From positions 1 through 32,021 of the forward strand of contig JACUUM010000031.1 in the NCBI GenBank assembly GCA_014859305.1: a stretch of 32,021 nucleotides of DNA, read 5' to 3'. Below the pieces are notes generated by a model. It did no database searches, was not told the origin of the DNA, and saw only the letters and a list, made by a program, of their open reading frames with translations. Shown here piece by piece: positions 1-8,851 of the stretch. Every line of letters starts with the position of its first letter. The stretch's first letter is position 1. Both the position numbers and the translations under genes were made by a program. The DNA is from Coriobacteriia bacterium. GTDB taxonomy: Bacteria > Actinomycetota > Coriobacteriia > Anaerosomatales > Kmv31.

Positions 1-2182
1 CGCCGCCCTCTCGCGGGCCGCCCTCTCGCGGGCCGCCCTCGCGGCGCGGACCGCCGCCCTGCGGGCGGCCGCCCTCGCGGCGCTCGCCGCCGCCGGCGGA
101 CGGGGGCGCCGGCGGCTTGTCGAGGCGGTCGAGGCTGACCTTGCCCCGCTCGTCCACGTCGATGATCTCGACCTCCACCTCGTCGCCCACGTTGAGCACG
201 TCCTCGACCTTGTCGATGCGGCCCTGGGCCACGCGGGAGATGTGCAGCAGCCCGTCCTTGCCCGGGATGAGCTCGACGAACGCCCCGAAGCTCTGGACGG
301 AGACGACGCGGCCCCTGTACTTCTCGCCTATCTCGGGTTCCTTCACGATCATCCTGATGCGACGCGCCGCCTCCTCGCCGCCCTGGTCCCGGGCCGCGAT
401 GAAGACCGTGCCGTCGTCCTCCACGTCGATGTCGGCCCCGGTGGCCTCGATGATCCCGCGGATGATCTTTCCGCCCGGGCCGATCACGTCGCGGATCTTG
501 TCGGTCGGGATCTTCAGCGTCAGGATCGTCGGCGCGAACTCGGAGAGGCTGTCGCGCGGCGCGGAGATCGCCTCGAGCATGCGCTCGAGTATCCAGGCCC
601 GCCCGGTCTTGGCCTGGGTGAGGGCCTGGCGGAGGATCCCGATCGAGAGACCCTTGGCCTTGTTGTCCATCTGCAGGGCGGTGATCCCGGACGGCGTGCC
701 CGCCACCTTGAAGTCCATATCGCCGAGGAAGTCCTCGAGGCCCTGGATGTCGGTGAGCACGGCCACCTGGTCGCCCTCCTTGATGAGGCCCATCGCCACG
801 CCGGAGACCGGGGAGGAGATCGGCACGCCGGCGTCCATCAGCGCCAGCGTCGAGCCGCAGACCGAGCCCATCGACGAGGAGCCGTTGCTCTCCAGCACCT
901 CGGACACGATCCGGATGGTGTACGGGAACTCCTCCTCGGCCGGGATCACCGGCAGGAGCGCGCGCTCCGCGAGGGCCCCGTGCCCGATCTCCCGGCGCTT
1001 CGGGCCGCGCATGAAGCCGGTCTCGCCCGTGGAGAACGGCGGGAAGTTGTAGTGGTGCAGGTAGCGCTTGCCCTCGGCCACGTCGATCGTGTCGATGCGC
1101 TGCCACTCGGACAGCATCCCCAGCGTGAGCGCGGAGAGCACCTGCGTCTGGCCCCTGGTGAACAGCCCCGAGCCGTGGGCGCGGGGGATGTAGCCGACCT
1201 CGGCCGTGGTCGCACGCACCTCGTCGACCTTGCGGCCGTCGGCCCGCTCGCCCTCCTCCAGCACCATCCGCCGCATCGTCCGCTTCTCGAGCTCCTTGAG
1301 GAGAGTCTTGACGTCGCGGCCGTACGCCAGGAGCTCCTCTTCGGCGAAGGAGTCGGTGATCTCCTTCTTCACCTGCGTCACGGCGTCCATACGGGCGTGC
1401 TTGTCCGGGTTGTGCAGCGCGGCGCGCATGCGGTCGGAGGCGGCCTCGAAGACCCGGCGGCGAAGCTCCTCGTCGACCCCAGCCATCTTGACCTGCATGG
1501 GCTGGATGTCCAGGCGTGCCAGCAGGCGCTCCTGTGCTTCGCAGAACGCCGAGATGGCCTCCATCGCGAACGCGAGCGCGTCGAGCATGTCCTCCTCGGA
1601 GACCTCCGCGGCTCCCGCCTCGATCATGAAGACCGCGTCGCGGGAGCCGGCCACGACGAGGTCCAGGTCGCTGCCGTCGCTCTCCGCGAACGTGGGGTTG
1701 ACGAGGAACTCGCCCCCGACTCTCGCGACCCGCACGCCGGCGAGCGGCCCCTCGAACGGGATGCCGGCGGCCATGACCGCGGCCGAGGCGCCGGTGACGC
1801 TGATGATGTCCGGCTGGTGCACCTGGTCGGCCGAGAGGACGGTGGCGATCACCTGCACGTCGTTGCGGAAGCCCTCGGAGAACGCGGAGCGCAGCGGCCG
1901 GTCGATCATCCTCGCGGTCAGTATCGCCTTCTCGGATGGCCGCGCCTCGCGCTTGATGAAGCCGCCGGGCAACTTGCCGGCAGCGTACATCCGCTCCTCG
2001 AAATCCACGGTGAGCGGGAAGAAATCGAGGTCCTTGGGCTCGCGCGAGGCGGTGGCCGTGACGAGCACCATCGTGTCGCCCTGCCTGACGACGACCGCCC
2101 CGCCGGCCTGCTTGGCCAGCTCGCCGGTCTCCAGCGTGTAGGTCTTCCCGTACAGCTCGAAGCGTTCGGTTACCTTCTCCAT
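1..2182 (-). CDS. pnp: polyribonucleotide nucleotidyltransferase (PNPase), C-terminus cut by window edge
   Basis: Phosphorolytic 3'-5' exoribonuclease, a core enzyme of cytoplasmic mRNA decay. About 727 codons are visible. They show two RNase PH-type domains (around residues 10-230 and 310-545), a KH domain with DVIGPGGKIIR, and an S1 domain beginning GEKYRGRVVSVQSFGAFVE. The last visible residues are a Gly/Arg/Glu-rich tail of PREGG-like units, and no stop codon is reached before base 1. The ATG at 2182 follows a GAGG motif 5 nt upstream and gives the usual MEKVTERFELYGKT-type N-terminus. The gene lies downstream of rpsO, the order seen in many bacteria, with a 180-nt spacer containing three hairpins. 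Family assignment is very secure; only the length of the tail is unknown. Confidence 0.96.
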   Translation of the reverse strand, partial: MEKVTERFELYGKTYTLETGELAKQAGGAVVVRQGDTMVLVTATASREPKDLDFFPLTVDFEERMYAAGKLPGGFIKREARPSEKAILTARMIDRPLRSAFSEGFRNDVQVIATVLSADQVHQPDIISVTGASAAVMAAGIPFEGPLAGVRVARVGGEFLVNPTFAESDGSDLDLVVAGSRDAVFMIEAGAAEVSEEDMLDALAFAMEAISAFCEAQERLLARLDIQPMQVKMAGVDEELRRRVFEAASDRMRAALHNPDKHARMDAVTQVKKEITDSFAEEELLAYGRDVKTLLKELEKRTMRRMVLEEGERADGRKVDEVRATTAEVGYIPRAHGSGLFTRGQTQVLSALTLGMLSEWQRIDTIDVAEGKRYLHHYNFPPFSTGETGFMRGPKRREIGHGALAERALLPVIPAEEEFPYTIRIVSEVLESNGSSSMGSVCGSTLALMDAGVPISSPVSGVAMGLIKEGDQVAVLTDIQGLEDFLGDMDFKVAGTPSGITALQMDNKAKGLSIGILRQALTQAKTGRAWILERMLEAISAPRDSLSEFAPTILTLKIPTDKIRDVIGPGGKIIRGIIEATGADIDVEDDGTVFIAARDQGGEEAARRIRMIVKEPEIGEKYRGRVVSVQSFGAFVELIPGKDGLLHISRVAQGRIDKVEDVLNVGDEVEVEIIDVDERGKVSLDRLDKPPAPPSAGGGERREGGRPQGGGPRREGGPREGGPREGG
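2..46 (-). repeat. 15-bp tandem repeat in the pnp tail
   Basis: Two perfect 15-bp units (2-16 and 17-31) and a degenerate third copy each encode a PREGG-like pentapeptide at the PNPase C-terminus. Further GGR/RREGG units continue to about position 80. Basic, glycine-rich tails are typical of RNA-binding extensions. The array is cut by the window edge, so its copy number is unknown. Confidence 0.7.
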
Positions 2183-2195
2183 CCCGTCCTCTTCC

Positions 2196-2216
2196 CGCCG
2201 AGGGCCCTCCTCGGCG
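2196..2216 (-). promoter_or_regulatory. 8-bp hairpin just upstream of the pnp ribosome-binding site
   Basis: Inverted repeat 2196-2203 / 2209-2216 (CGCCGAGG with its perfect complement, 5-nt loop) ends 13 nt before the pnp start codon at 2182. It directly abuts the Shine-Dalgarno region. In E. coli the pnp leader is controlled by RNase III and PNPase acting on a stem-loop. A similar role here is inference from position. Confidence 0.45.
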
Positions 2217-2224
2217 CGTTTCGC

Positions 2225-2242
2225 GTCCCGCCCCAGCGGGAC
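2225..2242 (-). promoter_or_regulatory. 7-bp hairpin in the rpsO-pnp spacer
   Basis: Perfect inverted repeat GTCCCGC (2225-2231) and GCGGGAC (2236-2242) with a 4-nt loop. It has no U-tract on the minus strand, so it is more likely an mRNA-processing or stability element than a terminator. Confidence 0.4.
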
Positions 2243-2318
2243 TTCTCGTCGGCCGCGGTCACTCCGCAGCCCTCCCGGGGCGCCGTGCTCGCGTGAACGC
2301 GGACGCCCACATGCGGCA

Positions 2319-2343
2319 AGGCGGGAGCCGTGAGCTCCCGCCT
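2319..2343 (-). terminator. strong hairpin after rpsO (weak terminator or processing site)
   Basis: Ten-base-pair inverted repeat, 2319-2328 against 2334-2343, with a 5-nt loop, starting about 20 nt after the rpsO stop. On the minus strand the stem is followed only by TTGCC, a poor U-tract. It may partly terminate rpsO transcripts while allowing read-through into pnp, as at the E. coli rpsO-pnp junction, or it may serve as an RNase III-type cleavage site. Confidence 0.5.
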
Positions 2344-2362
2344 CGTAGCATTCCCGTATCGG

Positions 2363-2632
2363 CTATCCGCGGATGCCGAGTTTGGCGACGATCGTCCTGT
2401 ACCGGTCGATGTCGCTCTTCTTGAGGTAGTTGAGCAGCCGGCGCCGCTGGCCGACGAGCTTCAGCAGGCCGCGCCGGGTGTGGTGGTCCTGCTTGTGCAT
2501 GCGCAGGTGCTCGGTCAGGTCGCCGATCCGCTTGGAGAGCAGCGCGATCTGGACCTCGGGCGAGCCCGTGTCGCCGTCGCGCATGGCGTGCTCGCCGATG
2601 ATGCTCGCCTTCGTGTCCTTGGACAGAGGCAT
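2363..2632 (-). CDS. rpsO: 30S ribosomal protein S15
   Basis: Primary 16S rRNA-binding protein of the small subunit platform. The 89-residue product [20 protein letters not shown]... has the normal S15 length. It contains the conserved [16 protein letters not shown] and [12 protein letters not shown] segments and ends [12 protein letters not shown]. An in-frame upstream ATG at 2752 would add 40 residues with no S15 resemblance and lies upstream of the promoter candidate, so the ATG at 2632 is chosen. GGTGAGA precedes it. It is transcribed with pnp, and S15 genes are often autoregulated through their leader. The roughly 85-nt leader here could serve that purpose, but I cannot identify a specific S15 site. 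Confidence 0.97.
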   Translation of the reverse strand: MPLSKDTKASIIGEHAMRDGDTGSPEVQIALLSKRIGDLTEHLRMHKQDHHTRRGLLKLVGQRRRLLNYLKKSDIDRYRTIVAKLGIRG

Positions 2633-2723
2633 CAGTCTCACCGTTCCTCTCGCATTCGCCCCGCGCCGAGAACCCCGCTGGTGAGGAGCGAAGGTCCAAG
2701 CCCGGGGTAGGGGCAACCCGTGG

Positions 2724-2732
2724 AGTATAGCA
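2724..2732 (-). promoter_or_regulatory. extended -10 promoter for rpsO-pnp
   Basis: On the minus strand the bases read TGCTATACT, an extended -10 element (TG, one base, then TATACT). No good -35 hexamer is found 16-18 nt upstream, as is normal for extended -10 promoters. The predicted start near 2717 gives a leader of about 85 nt before rpsO. The site lies in the 180-nt gap after ribF. Confidence 0.6.
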
Positions 2733-2812
2733 CGGAGCGGCGTGACCGCCATCGGGCGAGGCCGAGCGAGGGCCGGCCGACGAGGTCCGCGGCCGCGCGC
2801 CGCTGGGACGCG

Positions 2813-3760
2813 TCAGTCCGGTCCCTCCCCCTCCTCGGCGACCTCGCCCGCCCGCTCGAGGTCGTCGCGCAGGGCGTCGGCGAGGTCCGCCTCCGCCTCG
2901 AAGGCGTGCAAGTCCCGGAGGCGCTCGAGGAACTCGAGAGTGAGCGTCCGGCCGTACAGCCCGCCGGAGAAGCCGACGAGCGCCGCCTCGAGCACGTGGC
3001 GGGAGTCCGGGAACGTCGGCGGATGCCCGACGGAGATCCCCGCGGCGTACGTGCGGTCCTCCAGCCTGACCCTGCCGGCGTAGACGCCTTCGGCGGGCAG
3101 GGCCGCGTGCTCGACCGGCCGGAGGTTCGCCGTCGGGGTCCCCAGGCGCGACGAGCCGTCGCCGCGACCGTGCTCTACGACGCCCCGGACGCGGTGCGGC
3201 CTGCCGAGGAGGCGGCGGGCCTGGGACACGTCGCCCTCGGCGACGAGGTTCCGTATGCGAGTGGACGTGACCGGCTCGCCGCCGACGCGGACGAGCTCGT
3301 GGCCGACGACCTCGAAGCGGTGCGACTGCCCGAAGAGCCGCAGTGTCTGGAGGTCGCCGCGCGCCCGGTGGCCGAAACGGAAGTCCTCCCCGACCATGAC
3401 GGTGAGAGGCTCCATCGAAGCGAGCACCACGCGCGCGAGGAACCGCTCGGGGGTCATCCGGGACACGTACTCGTCGAAGGGGACCACCAGCACGGTGCGT
3501 GCACCGAGGTCGGCGATGAACGCCAGCTTGTCGTCCACGGGGAGCAGCTGAGGCGCCGCTGACTCGGGGGTGAGGACCTGGTCAGGGTCCCGGTCGAATG
3601 TCACGGCCACGGGCCGGGCGCCGGCGAGCTCCGCGGCCGAGACGGTGGCGCGGATGAGCGCCTGGTGCCCGACGTGCACCCCGTCGAAGACCCCGATGCA
3701 GGTCACGGCCGGGCCGAGCGAGGGCATCTCAGGGTCCCAGTAGCGAACGATCGCGCTCAC
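2813..3760 (-). CDS. ribF: bifunctional riboflavin kinase / FAD synthetase
   Basis: Converts riboflavin to FMN and then FAD in the cytoplasm. The N-terminal adenylyltransferase domain has the nucleotidyltransferase signature GVFDGVHVGH at residues 23-32 and an STRIRN motif near 165. The C-terminal flavokinase domain contains GTPTANL near residue 208 followed by VYAGRV. At 315 residues it has the normal length. The GTG start at 3760 overlaps the truB stop by 4 nt (GTGA) and has AAGGGA upstream. The C-terminus is acidic (EVAEEGEGPD). It closes the rimP-nusA-infB-truB cluster, as ribF commonly follows truB. A gap holding the rpsO promoter follows. Confidence 0.95.
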   Translation of the reverse strand: MSAIVRYWDPEMPSLGPAVTCIGVFDGVHVGHQALIRATVSAAELAGARPVAVTFDRDPDQVLTPESAAPQLLPVDDKLAFIADLGARTVLVVPFDEYVSRMTPERFLARVVLASMEPLTVMVGEDFRFGHRARGDLQTLRLFGQSHRFEVVGHELVRVGGEPVTSTRIRNLVAEGDVSQARRLLGRPHRVRGVVEHGRGDGSSRLGTPTANLRPVEHAALPAEGVYAGRVRLEDRTYAAGISVGHPPTFPDSRHVLEAALVGFSGGLYGRTLTLEFLERLRDLHAFEAEADLADALRDDLERAGEVAEEGEGPD

Positions 3761-4743
3761 GCCCGTCCCTTCTTGCCGTGGCCGCAGGAGGCCGCGGCCT
3801 CCGGGGCGCTCGCCGGCGAGGGCAGCACCACCGCCGGTGACAGCGTGTCGCCCTGGCGCCGGTGGACGGCGACCAGGTGCGCTTCGGCCACGATCGCGGC
3901 GTACCCGCCGTCGGGAACGTCCGTCTCGGAGCAGCGTAGCGCATCAGCGTCCAGTGATGCTCCCGCCGCGACCCGTGCGGCCGCGCGAGCGTCGACGGAG
4001 ACCGCCGGCAGGCCGAGGGAGACCACCGGGTCCGCGAAGAGCTCGGCGACCCTGCCGGCCCGCCCCGCCTGGGCGACGTCCTCCAGGGTGAGCGCGCCGG
4101 CCAGCCCCAGGCCGCCGCTGGCGGTGCGCACCAGCCCGCCGAGGTGAGCCGCCGTGCCCGTCCGCCTCCCCAGGTCGCGGGCGAGCGCGCGCACGTAGGT
4201 GCCGCTCGTGACGGTGAGCTCCGCGTGCCAGACCAGCGGCGGTCCGGGCTCGACGCCCAGCAGCTCGGCCTCGTACACCTCGACGGACCGCGGGCGGAGG
4301 CGCGCCTCGCCGCCCCGGCGCGCGATCTCGTAGGCCCTGCGGCCGGCGAGCCTGACGGCCGAGTACGCCGGCGGCGTCTGCTCCTGCGGGCCGATGAGGC
4401 CTGCCAGCGCGCGGCGCGCCTCGGTCTCGTCGGCCAGCGCCGCGGGGACCTCCGCGGTCCGCACGACCTCGCCCTCGGCGTCGTCGGTGTCGGTCTCGGA
4501 GCCGAAGGCGATCGCGGCGTGGTACGTCTTGGGGTGGTCCGTGAAGAAGCGCGCGAGCCGCGTCATCGGGCCCACGAGGACCACGAGCAGTCCGGTGGCG
4601 AGCGGGTCGAGCGTGCCCGCATGGCCCACCCGCCTCTCGCCGGTCGCGCGGCGTACCACGTTGACGACGTCGTGGCTCGTCATCCCTAACGGTTTGTCCA
4701 GGGGCAGGATGCCGCACAGCGAAGTCGCGCCGCGCTTGCTCAC
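3757..4743 (-). CDS. truB: tRNA pseudouridine(55) synthase TruB
   Basis: Isomerises U55 to pseudouridine in the T-loop of tRNAs. The 328-residue product opens with GILPLDKPLGMTSHDVV and carries the catalytic motif GTLDPLATGLL at residues 43-53, with D46 as the nucleophile aspartate. Later motifs are KTYHAAIAFG, PPAYSAVR and SGTYVRALARDLG. The GTG start at 4743 overlaps the nrnA stop as GTGA. Upstream in-frame sequence belongs to the nrnA reading region and was not used. The last ~20 residues (after VVLPSPAS) are a low-complexity basic tail. It is translationally coupled to nrnA and ribF. Confidence 0.95.
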   Translation of the reverse strand: MSKRGATSLCGILPLDKPLGMTSHDVVNVVRRATGERRVGHAGTLDPLATGLLVVLVGPMTRLARFFTDHPKTYHAAIAFGSETDTDDAEGEVVRTAEVPAALADETEARRALAGLIGPQEQTPPAYSAVRLAGRRAYEIARRGGEARLRPRSVEVYEAELLGVEPGPPLVWHAELTVTSGTYVRALARDLGRRTGTAAHLGGLVRTASGGLGLAGALTLEDVAQAGRAGRVAELFADPVVSLGLPAVSVDARAAARVAAGASLDADALRCSETDVPDGGYAAIVAEAHLVAVHRRQGDTLSPAVVLPSPASAPEAAASCGHGKKGRA

Positions 4744-5717
4744 GCCGCCTCGCCGCCGGGCAGCATCGGCAGGACCCTGCCGAGGAACGTCCGCAGGTCG
4801 CCGTTGCGGTAGGTGAGCCCCGCGGCGGCGGTGTGTCCGCCGCCGCCGAAGGTACGCGCAACGGAACCCACGTCGAAGCCCCGTTTGGCCCTCAGGTTCA
4901 CGCGCAGCTCGCCGCCGCGGTCGCGGACGAACACGACCACGTCCACACCGCCGAGCATGCGCAGCATGTCCACGAGGTGCTCGGTCTCCTCGGGCAGTGC
5001 GCCGGTCTCGGAGAAGTCGCGGTCGTCGATCCAGGAGTACGCCACGTGGCCGCGGTTCGTCACCGTGAGCCGGTCGAGCGCGCGTCCGGTGATGGTCAGC
5101 GCACCGGGGGAGCGGCTCTCGTACACGTTGCGCGCGACCCAGGCGGCGTCCACGCCGATCTCCAGCATCTCCGCCGCCGCGCGGAAGGCGGCAGGCGTTG
5201 TGTTGCCGTAAGCGAAGCGGCCGGTGTCCGTGAGCAGCGCCGTGTACAGGCAGGTGGCGATGTCCGGGTTCGGCTTCACCCCGAGGTGCGGCAGCAGCCT
5301 CCATACGATGCAGGCCGACGCGGGTGCGTCCGCGTCGACGAGGTTCACCGTGCCGAAGCGGCGGTTGTCCGGATGGTGGTCGATGACCAGTCTCGCGTCC
5401 GCTCCTGCGGCGAGCCGCTCCGCCACGCCGAGGCGGTCGAGGTTCGGCGCGTCCAGGGAGACGAAGACCGCGGGGGGGTCCAGGTCCGCCGCGGGGATGT
5501 AGCCCTCGAACCCGGGCAGGAACGCGTACGTGGCGGGGGCGGGACGCTCGTCGGCCAGCGTGGGAACGGCAGCCGTGCGGGTCTCGCGCAGGGCATGGAC
5601 GAGAGCCAGCACGGATCCGACCGCGTCGCCGTCGGGCCGTACGTGCGACGCGCATACCACCGAGGGCGCTCCCCTGAGCAGCGCCGCGGCGGCCGTGAGG
5701 TCGCTCTCCGCGATCAC
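4740..5717 (-). CDS. nrnA: DHH-family bifunctional oligoribonuclease / PAP phosphatase
   Basis: Predicted to degrade nanoRNAs left by exonucleases and to dephosphorylate 3'-phosphoadenosine 5'-phosphate. The 325-residue protein has the DHH-family signature: SHVRPDGDAVGS (residues 24-35), SLDAPNLDRLG, and VIDHHPDNRRFG with DHH at 113-115. A C-terminal DHHA1 domain bears the substrate motif GGGGHTAAAG. The start is GTG at 5717, overlapping the rbfA stop as GTGA. Its place between rbfA and truB is typical for Gram-positive and actinobacterial genomes. Activity towards c-di-AMP or pApA is possible for some family members and cannot be separated by sequence reading alone. Confidence 0.92.
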   Translation of the reverse strand: MIAESDLTAAAALLRGAPSVVCASHVRPDGDAVGSVLALVHALRETRTAAVPTLADERPAPATYAFLPGFEGYIPAADLDPPAVFVSLDAPNLDRLGVAERLAAGADARLVIDHHPDNRRFGTVNLVDADAPASACIVWRLLPHLGVKPNPDIATCLYTALLTDTGRFAYGNTTPAAFRAAAEMLEIGVDAAWVARNVYESRSPGALTITGRALDRLTVTNRGHVAYSWIDDRDFSETGALPEETEHLVDMLRMLGGVDVVVFVRDRGGELRVNLRAKRGFDVGSVARTFGGGGHTAAAGLTYRNGDLRTFLGRVLPMLPGGEAA

Positions 5718-6085
5718 TCGGCCTCCTCGTCCGGCTCCTCCGCACGCGGCGGGGCGTGTTTGAGCGCCTCGGCGATGCGCATCCCCTCGTCCACGCTCTG
5801 GTCGATTCGGAACTGCAGCTCGGGAAGGTACTTCATCCGCACGCGCCGGCCGAGGCCGCTCCGGATACGGCCCGACGCCGACCGCAACCCTTCGAGCGCG
5901 GCCTGGTAGCGCTCCTCGTCACCGTGCGCGATGACGAACACCGTCGCGTGGCGGAGGTCGGGGCTGACCTCGACGCCCGTGACCGTGACGAGCTCCACGC
6001 GCGGATCGGAGACCTCGTCGACGAGCGTGTCGGCGAGCGCCTCCTTGACCGTCTCGTTCACCTTGCGCATGCGTCCGGTCGTCAC
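5714..6085 (-). CDS. rbfA: ribosome-binding factor A
   Basis: Late 30S maturation factor that binds near helix 1 of 16S rRNA. The 123-residue protein includes RMRKVNETVKEALADTL and SDPRVELVTVTGVEVSPDLRHATVFV, characteristic of RbfA, in a single KH-like fold. A Glu-rich tail (EEPDEEAE) follows. The GTG at 6085 has GAGG 5-8 nt upstream. An ATG at 6070 (MRKVNETV) is an alternative without a good ribosome-binding site. It lies 46 nt after infB and overlaps nrnA by 4 nt. Confidence 0.93.
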   Translation of the reverse strand: MTTGRMRKVNETVKEALADTLVDEVSDPRVELVTVTGVEVSPDLRHATVFVIAHGDEERYQAALEGLRSASGRIRSGLGRRVRMKYLPELQFRIDQSVDEGMRIAEALKHAPPRAEEPDEEAE

Positions 6086-6131
6086 GAGCCCTCGCTCCCG
6101 AGGCGCGGTTGTGTCGGACTCGCCGGAGTCC

Positions 6132-8549
6132 CTACGCCTCTCGGGCCACCTCGACCGTCTTGAAGGCCTCTATGACGTCGCCTTCCTTGATGTCCTGGAA
6201 GCCCTCGATGCCTATACCGCACTCGTAGCCGGCCTTGACGGACTTGACGTCATCCTTGAAGCGGCGGAGCGAGGCCATACGGCCCTCGAAGACCACCGCT
6301 CCGTCGCGCACGACACGCACCTGATCGTCCCGGTGCACCTCGCCCTCCTGGACGTAGCAGCCCGCGACGACACCCTGCTTGGGCACGCGGAACAGCTCCC
6401 GGATCTCGATGCGGGCGGTGTCCCGCTCCTCGATCGTGGGGGCGAGCATGCCGACGCGGGCGGCGTTGATCTCCTCGATCGCCTGGTAGATGACGCGGTA
6501 CAGGCGGATGTCCACGCTCTCCTCCTCGGCCAGCGCGCGGGCCTTGGGTTCCGGGCGCACGTTGAAGCCGATGACGATGGCGTCGGACGCGTCCGCGAGC
6601 ATGACGTCGGTCTCGGTGACCGCGCCCACGCCGGAGTGGATGACGTTGATGCGGACCTCGGTCTGGTCCATCTTGTTCAGCGCGTCCTTCAGCGCCTCGA
6701 TCGAGCCTTGTACGTCGGCCTTCACGATGAGGTTCAGGTCCTTGAGCTCGCCCTCCTGGATGCGCGCGAACAGGTCGTCGAGCGTGACGTGCGTCTTCTT
6801 CTCCTGTGCGAGGAGGCGCTTCTTCAGCGCCCGCTCCTCGGCGAGCTGGCGCGCGGCGCGCTCGTCGTGCATGACCTTGAACTCGTCTCCCGCGGCCGGC
6901 ACCGAGGACAGACCGAGGACCTCGACGGGGTCCGCGGGACGTGCGGTCTCGACCATCTCGCCCAGCGGGTTGACCAGCGCCCGGACACGCCCGTGGCTGG
7001 TGCCGGCGACCAATGCGTCTCCGACGCGCAGCGTGCCGCGCTGCACGAGCACCGTGGCGACCGGTCCTCGCCCGCGGTCGAGCTTCGCCTCGATCACCAC
7101 GCCGGAGGCCGACGCACTCGGGTTCGCCTGGAGCTCCTGCATGTCCGCCGTGAGCAGGATCATCTCGAGGAGGTCCTCTATGTGGAGGTTCTTCTTCGCC
7201 GAGACGTCCACAAACGTGTTGGTGCCTCCCCACTCCTCGGGGACGACCTCGTGCTCGACCAGCTCCTGGCGGACCCGGTCGGGGTTCGCGTTCTCCTTGT
7301 CGATCTTGTTCACGGCCACCACGATGGGGACACCGGCCGCCTTGGCGTGGTCTATCGCCTCCACCGTCTGCGGCATGACGCCGTCGTCCGCTGCGACCAC
7401 GAGCACGGCGACGTCGGTGACCTTCGCGCCGCGTGCCCTCATGGCGGTGAAGGCCTCGTGTCCGGGCGTGTCGATGAAGGTGATCTGCCGGTCGTTCTTC
7501 TGCACGACCGACGCGCCGATGTGCTGCGTGATGCCGCCGGCCTCGGTGGCCGCCACCCCCGTGGACCGGATCGCGTCGAGGAGCGACGTCTTGCCGTGGT
7601 CGACGTGGCCCATGACGGTGACGACCGGCGCCTTGGTGACGAGGTCCTCCGGCCGGTCCTCGTAGACCTCGGCGATCTCCTCCTCGGGCGCTAGGACGGT
7701 GACCGGCCGGCCCATGTCTTCGGCGATGACCTCGATCGCCTCGCGGGACATCGCCTGGTTCACCGTCAACGGGGCGCCCAGGAGCATCAGGCGCTTGATG
7801 ATCTCGTTGTGCGGCACGCCCAGCGCGTCCGCGAACTCGCCCACCGTCACGCCCTCGTTGACGGCGACCGGCTCGGCGGGCGCCTCGGCGGCGGCCTCGG
7901 CGGGCGCCTCGGCGGGCGCCTCGGCCTGCCGGGCCTTCCTGCCCTTCTTGCCGCGGCGGGCCTGCGGCTGCTGGACGGCGGCGGCCTTGGCGGCCTCGGC
8001 GAGGATCCGTTCACGCGGGACGACGGGGGCCGTCGCGGCAGCCGCGGCCTCGGCCTCGCGGGCCATCCGGCGGTAGCGCTCCTCCTCCTCCTTCTCGAGG
8101 CGGGCGGCCTCCTCGGCCTCGCGCGCGAGGCGTGCCTCCTCCTCGGCCCGCAGGCGCTCCTCGGCCTCGCGCCGAGCGGCCTCGGCGGCCTCCTCGGTCT
8201 CGCGCCTGGCTCGCTCCTCGGCCTCGCGCCTGGCTCGCTCCTCGTCCTCGGCGCGCCGGGTCTCCTCCTCCTCGGCCCGCAGGCGCTCCTCGGCCTCGCG
8301 CCGGGCCGCCTCCTCGGCCTCGCGCCGGGCCGTCTCCTCGGCCTCCTTGCGCGCGCGCTCGGCTTCCATGGTGGCCTGCCGTTCGGCGATCTCGGGCCCC
8401 AGCGCCTTGCGGATCTTGTCGACGTACGCCTCCACCAGGGTGGATGCGTGGTTCTTCGCCGGGATCCTCATCTCGGCGAGCCTGTCGAGGAGCTCTTTCG
8501 AGCTCATGCCGAACTCCTTGGCGAGCTCGTGGACTCTCATCGCGGGCAT
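6132..8549 (-). CDS. infB: translation initiation factor IF-2
   Basis: GTPase that delivers fMet-tRNA to the 30S subunit and promotes subunit joining. The 805-residue product has an IF2-N helical module ([20 protein letters not shown], residues 5-24), a highly charged Glu/Arg/Ala region (about 56-170), and an Ala/Pro/Glu linker. A second IF2-N module follows near 233-280. The G domain has G1 GHVDHGKT at 314-321, DTPG at 360-363 and NKID at 414-417. Domains II-IV include [13 protein letters not shown]. Two start codons compete. The ATG at 8549 has GGTGA upstream. The ATG at 8540 forms an ATGA overlap with ylxR and matches the usual [10 protein letters not shown]-terminus. Either changes only three residues. 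Confidence 0.96.
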   Translation of the reverse strand: MPAMRVHELAKEFGMSSKELLDRLAEMRIPAKNHASTLVEAYVDKIRKALGPEIAERQATMEAERARKEAEETARREAEEAARREAEERLRAEEEETRRAEDEERARREAEERARRETEEAAEAARREAEERLRAEEEARLAREAEEAARLEKEEEERYRRMAREAEAAAAATAPVVPRERILAEAAKAAAVQQPQARRGKKGRKARQAEAPAEAPAEAAAEAPAEPVAVNEGVTVGEFADALGVPHNEIIKRLMLLGAPLTVNQAMSREAIEVIAEDMGRPVTVLAPEEEIAEVYEDRPEDLVTKAPVVTVMGHVDHGKTSLLDAIRSTGVAATEAGGITQHIGASVVQKNDRQITFIDTPGHEAFTAMRARGAKVTDVAVLVVAADDGVMPQTVEAIDHAKAAGVPIVVAVNKIDKENANPDRVRQELVEHEVVPEEWGGTNTFVDVSAKKNLHIEDLLEMILLTADMQELQANPSASASGVVIEAKLDRGRGPVATVLVQRGTLRVGDALVAGTSHGRVRALVNPLGEMVETARPADPVEVLGLSSVPAAGDEFKVMHDERAARQLAEERALKKRLLAQEKKTHVTLDDLFARIQEGELKDLNLIVKADVQGSIEALKDALNKMDQTEVRINVIHSGVGAVTETDVMLADASDAIVIGFNVRPEPKARALAEEESVDIRLYRVIYQAIEEINAARVGMLAPTIEERDTARIEIRELFRVPKQGVVAGCYVQEGEVHRDDQVRVVRDGAVVFEGRMASLRRFKDDVKSVKAGYECGIGIEGFQDIKEGDVIEAFKTVEVAREA
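8039..8384 (-). repeat. charged heptad-like repeat region in infB
   Basis: The DNA here is built from near-repeats of TCCTCGGCCTCGCGCC and relatives, encoding residues about 56-170 of IF-2 as [14 protein letters not shown]-like units. The region predicts a long single alpha helix or coiled coil between the two IF2-N modules. Such linkers vary in length between strains by repeat expansion or contraction. Confidence 0.6.
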
Positions 8550-8851
8550 CGCGTCACCGTCCTTGCGTCGAGGCCGCCTCCGAGCAGCGCCTCGAGATCT
8601 CGTCTCAGCCTGTCCACGTCCTCTTCAGTGAGGTTGACCCTGAGTGCCGACGCCAGCCGGCCGCGCCTCACCGCGGCCTCGAAGCACTCCATCCGCGCGC
8701 ACACGTACGCGCCCCGTCCGTTGGCCTTGCCCGTCGGGTCGAGCTCCACGTCGCCCTCGGGAGTACGGACGAAGCGCACGAGCTCGCGCTTGTCGTCGGG
8801 CTCGCGGCACCCCACGCAGGTCCGCGTCGGCGTCTTGCGCGCCTTGGGCAT
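8537..8851 (-). CDS. ylxR: YlxR-family RNA-binding protein (DUF448, RnpM-like)
   Basis: A small basic protein of the nusA-infB operon. The 104 residues include [19 protein letters not shown] (conserved CVGC and ELVR motifs) and [11 protein letters not shown], both hallmarks of the YlxR family. In B. subtilis the homologue has been linked to RNase P modulation and nucleoid or RNA binding; that role is carried over by homology. The ATG at 8851 abuts the nusA TAG with no spacing, and the stop overlaps the ATG at 8540 in infB. The ribosomal L7Ae-like ylxQ that often follows ylxR is absent here. Confidence 0.92.
   Translation of the reverse strand: MPKARKTPTRTCVGCREPDDKRELVRFVRTPEGDVELDPTGKANGRGAYVCARMECFEAAVRRGRLASALRVNLTEEDVDRLRRDLEALLGGGLDARTVTRCPR

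Noticed and set aside
242-2296. Long plus-strand open frame (684 codons) opposite pnp
   Set aside because: It lies entirely antisense to an unmistakable PNPase, is rich in His/Asp/Arg/Gly from GC-rich antisense codons, and shows no family motif. Open antisense frames are expected at this GC content.
8039-8384. Repeat region in infB as a CRISPR or insertion element
   Set aside because: The repeats are irregular, in frame and part of the IF-2 charged linker; there are no spacers or terminal inverted repeats.
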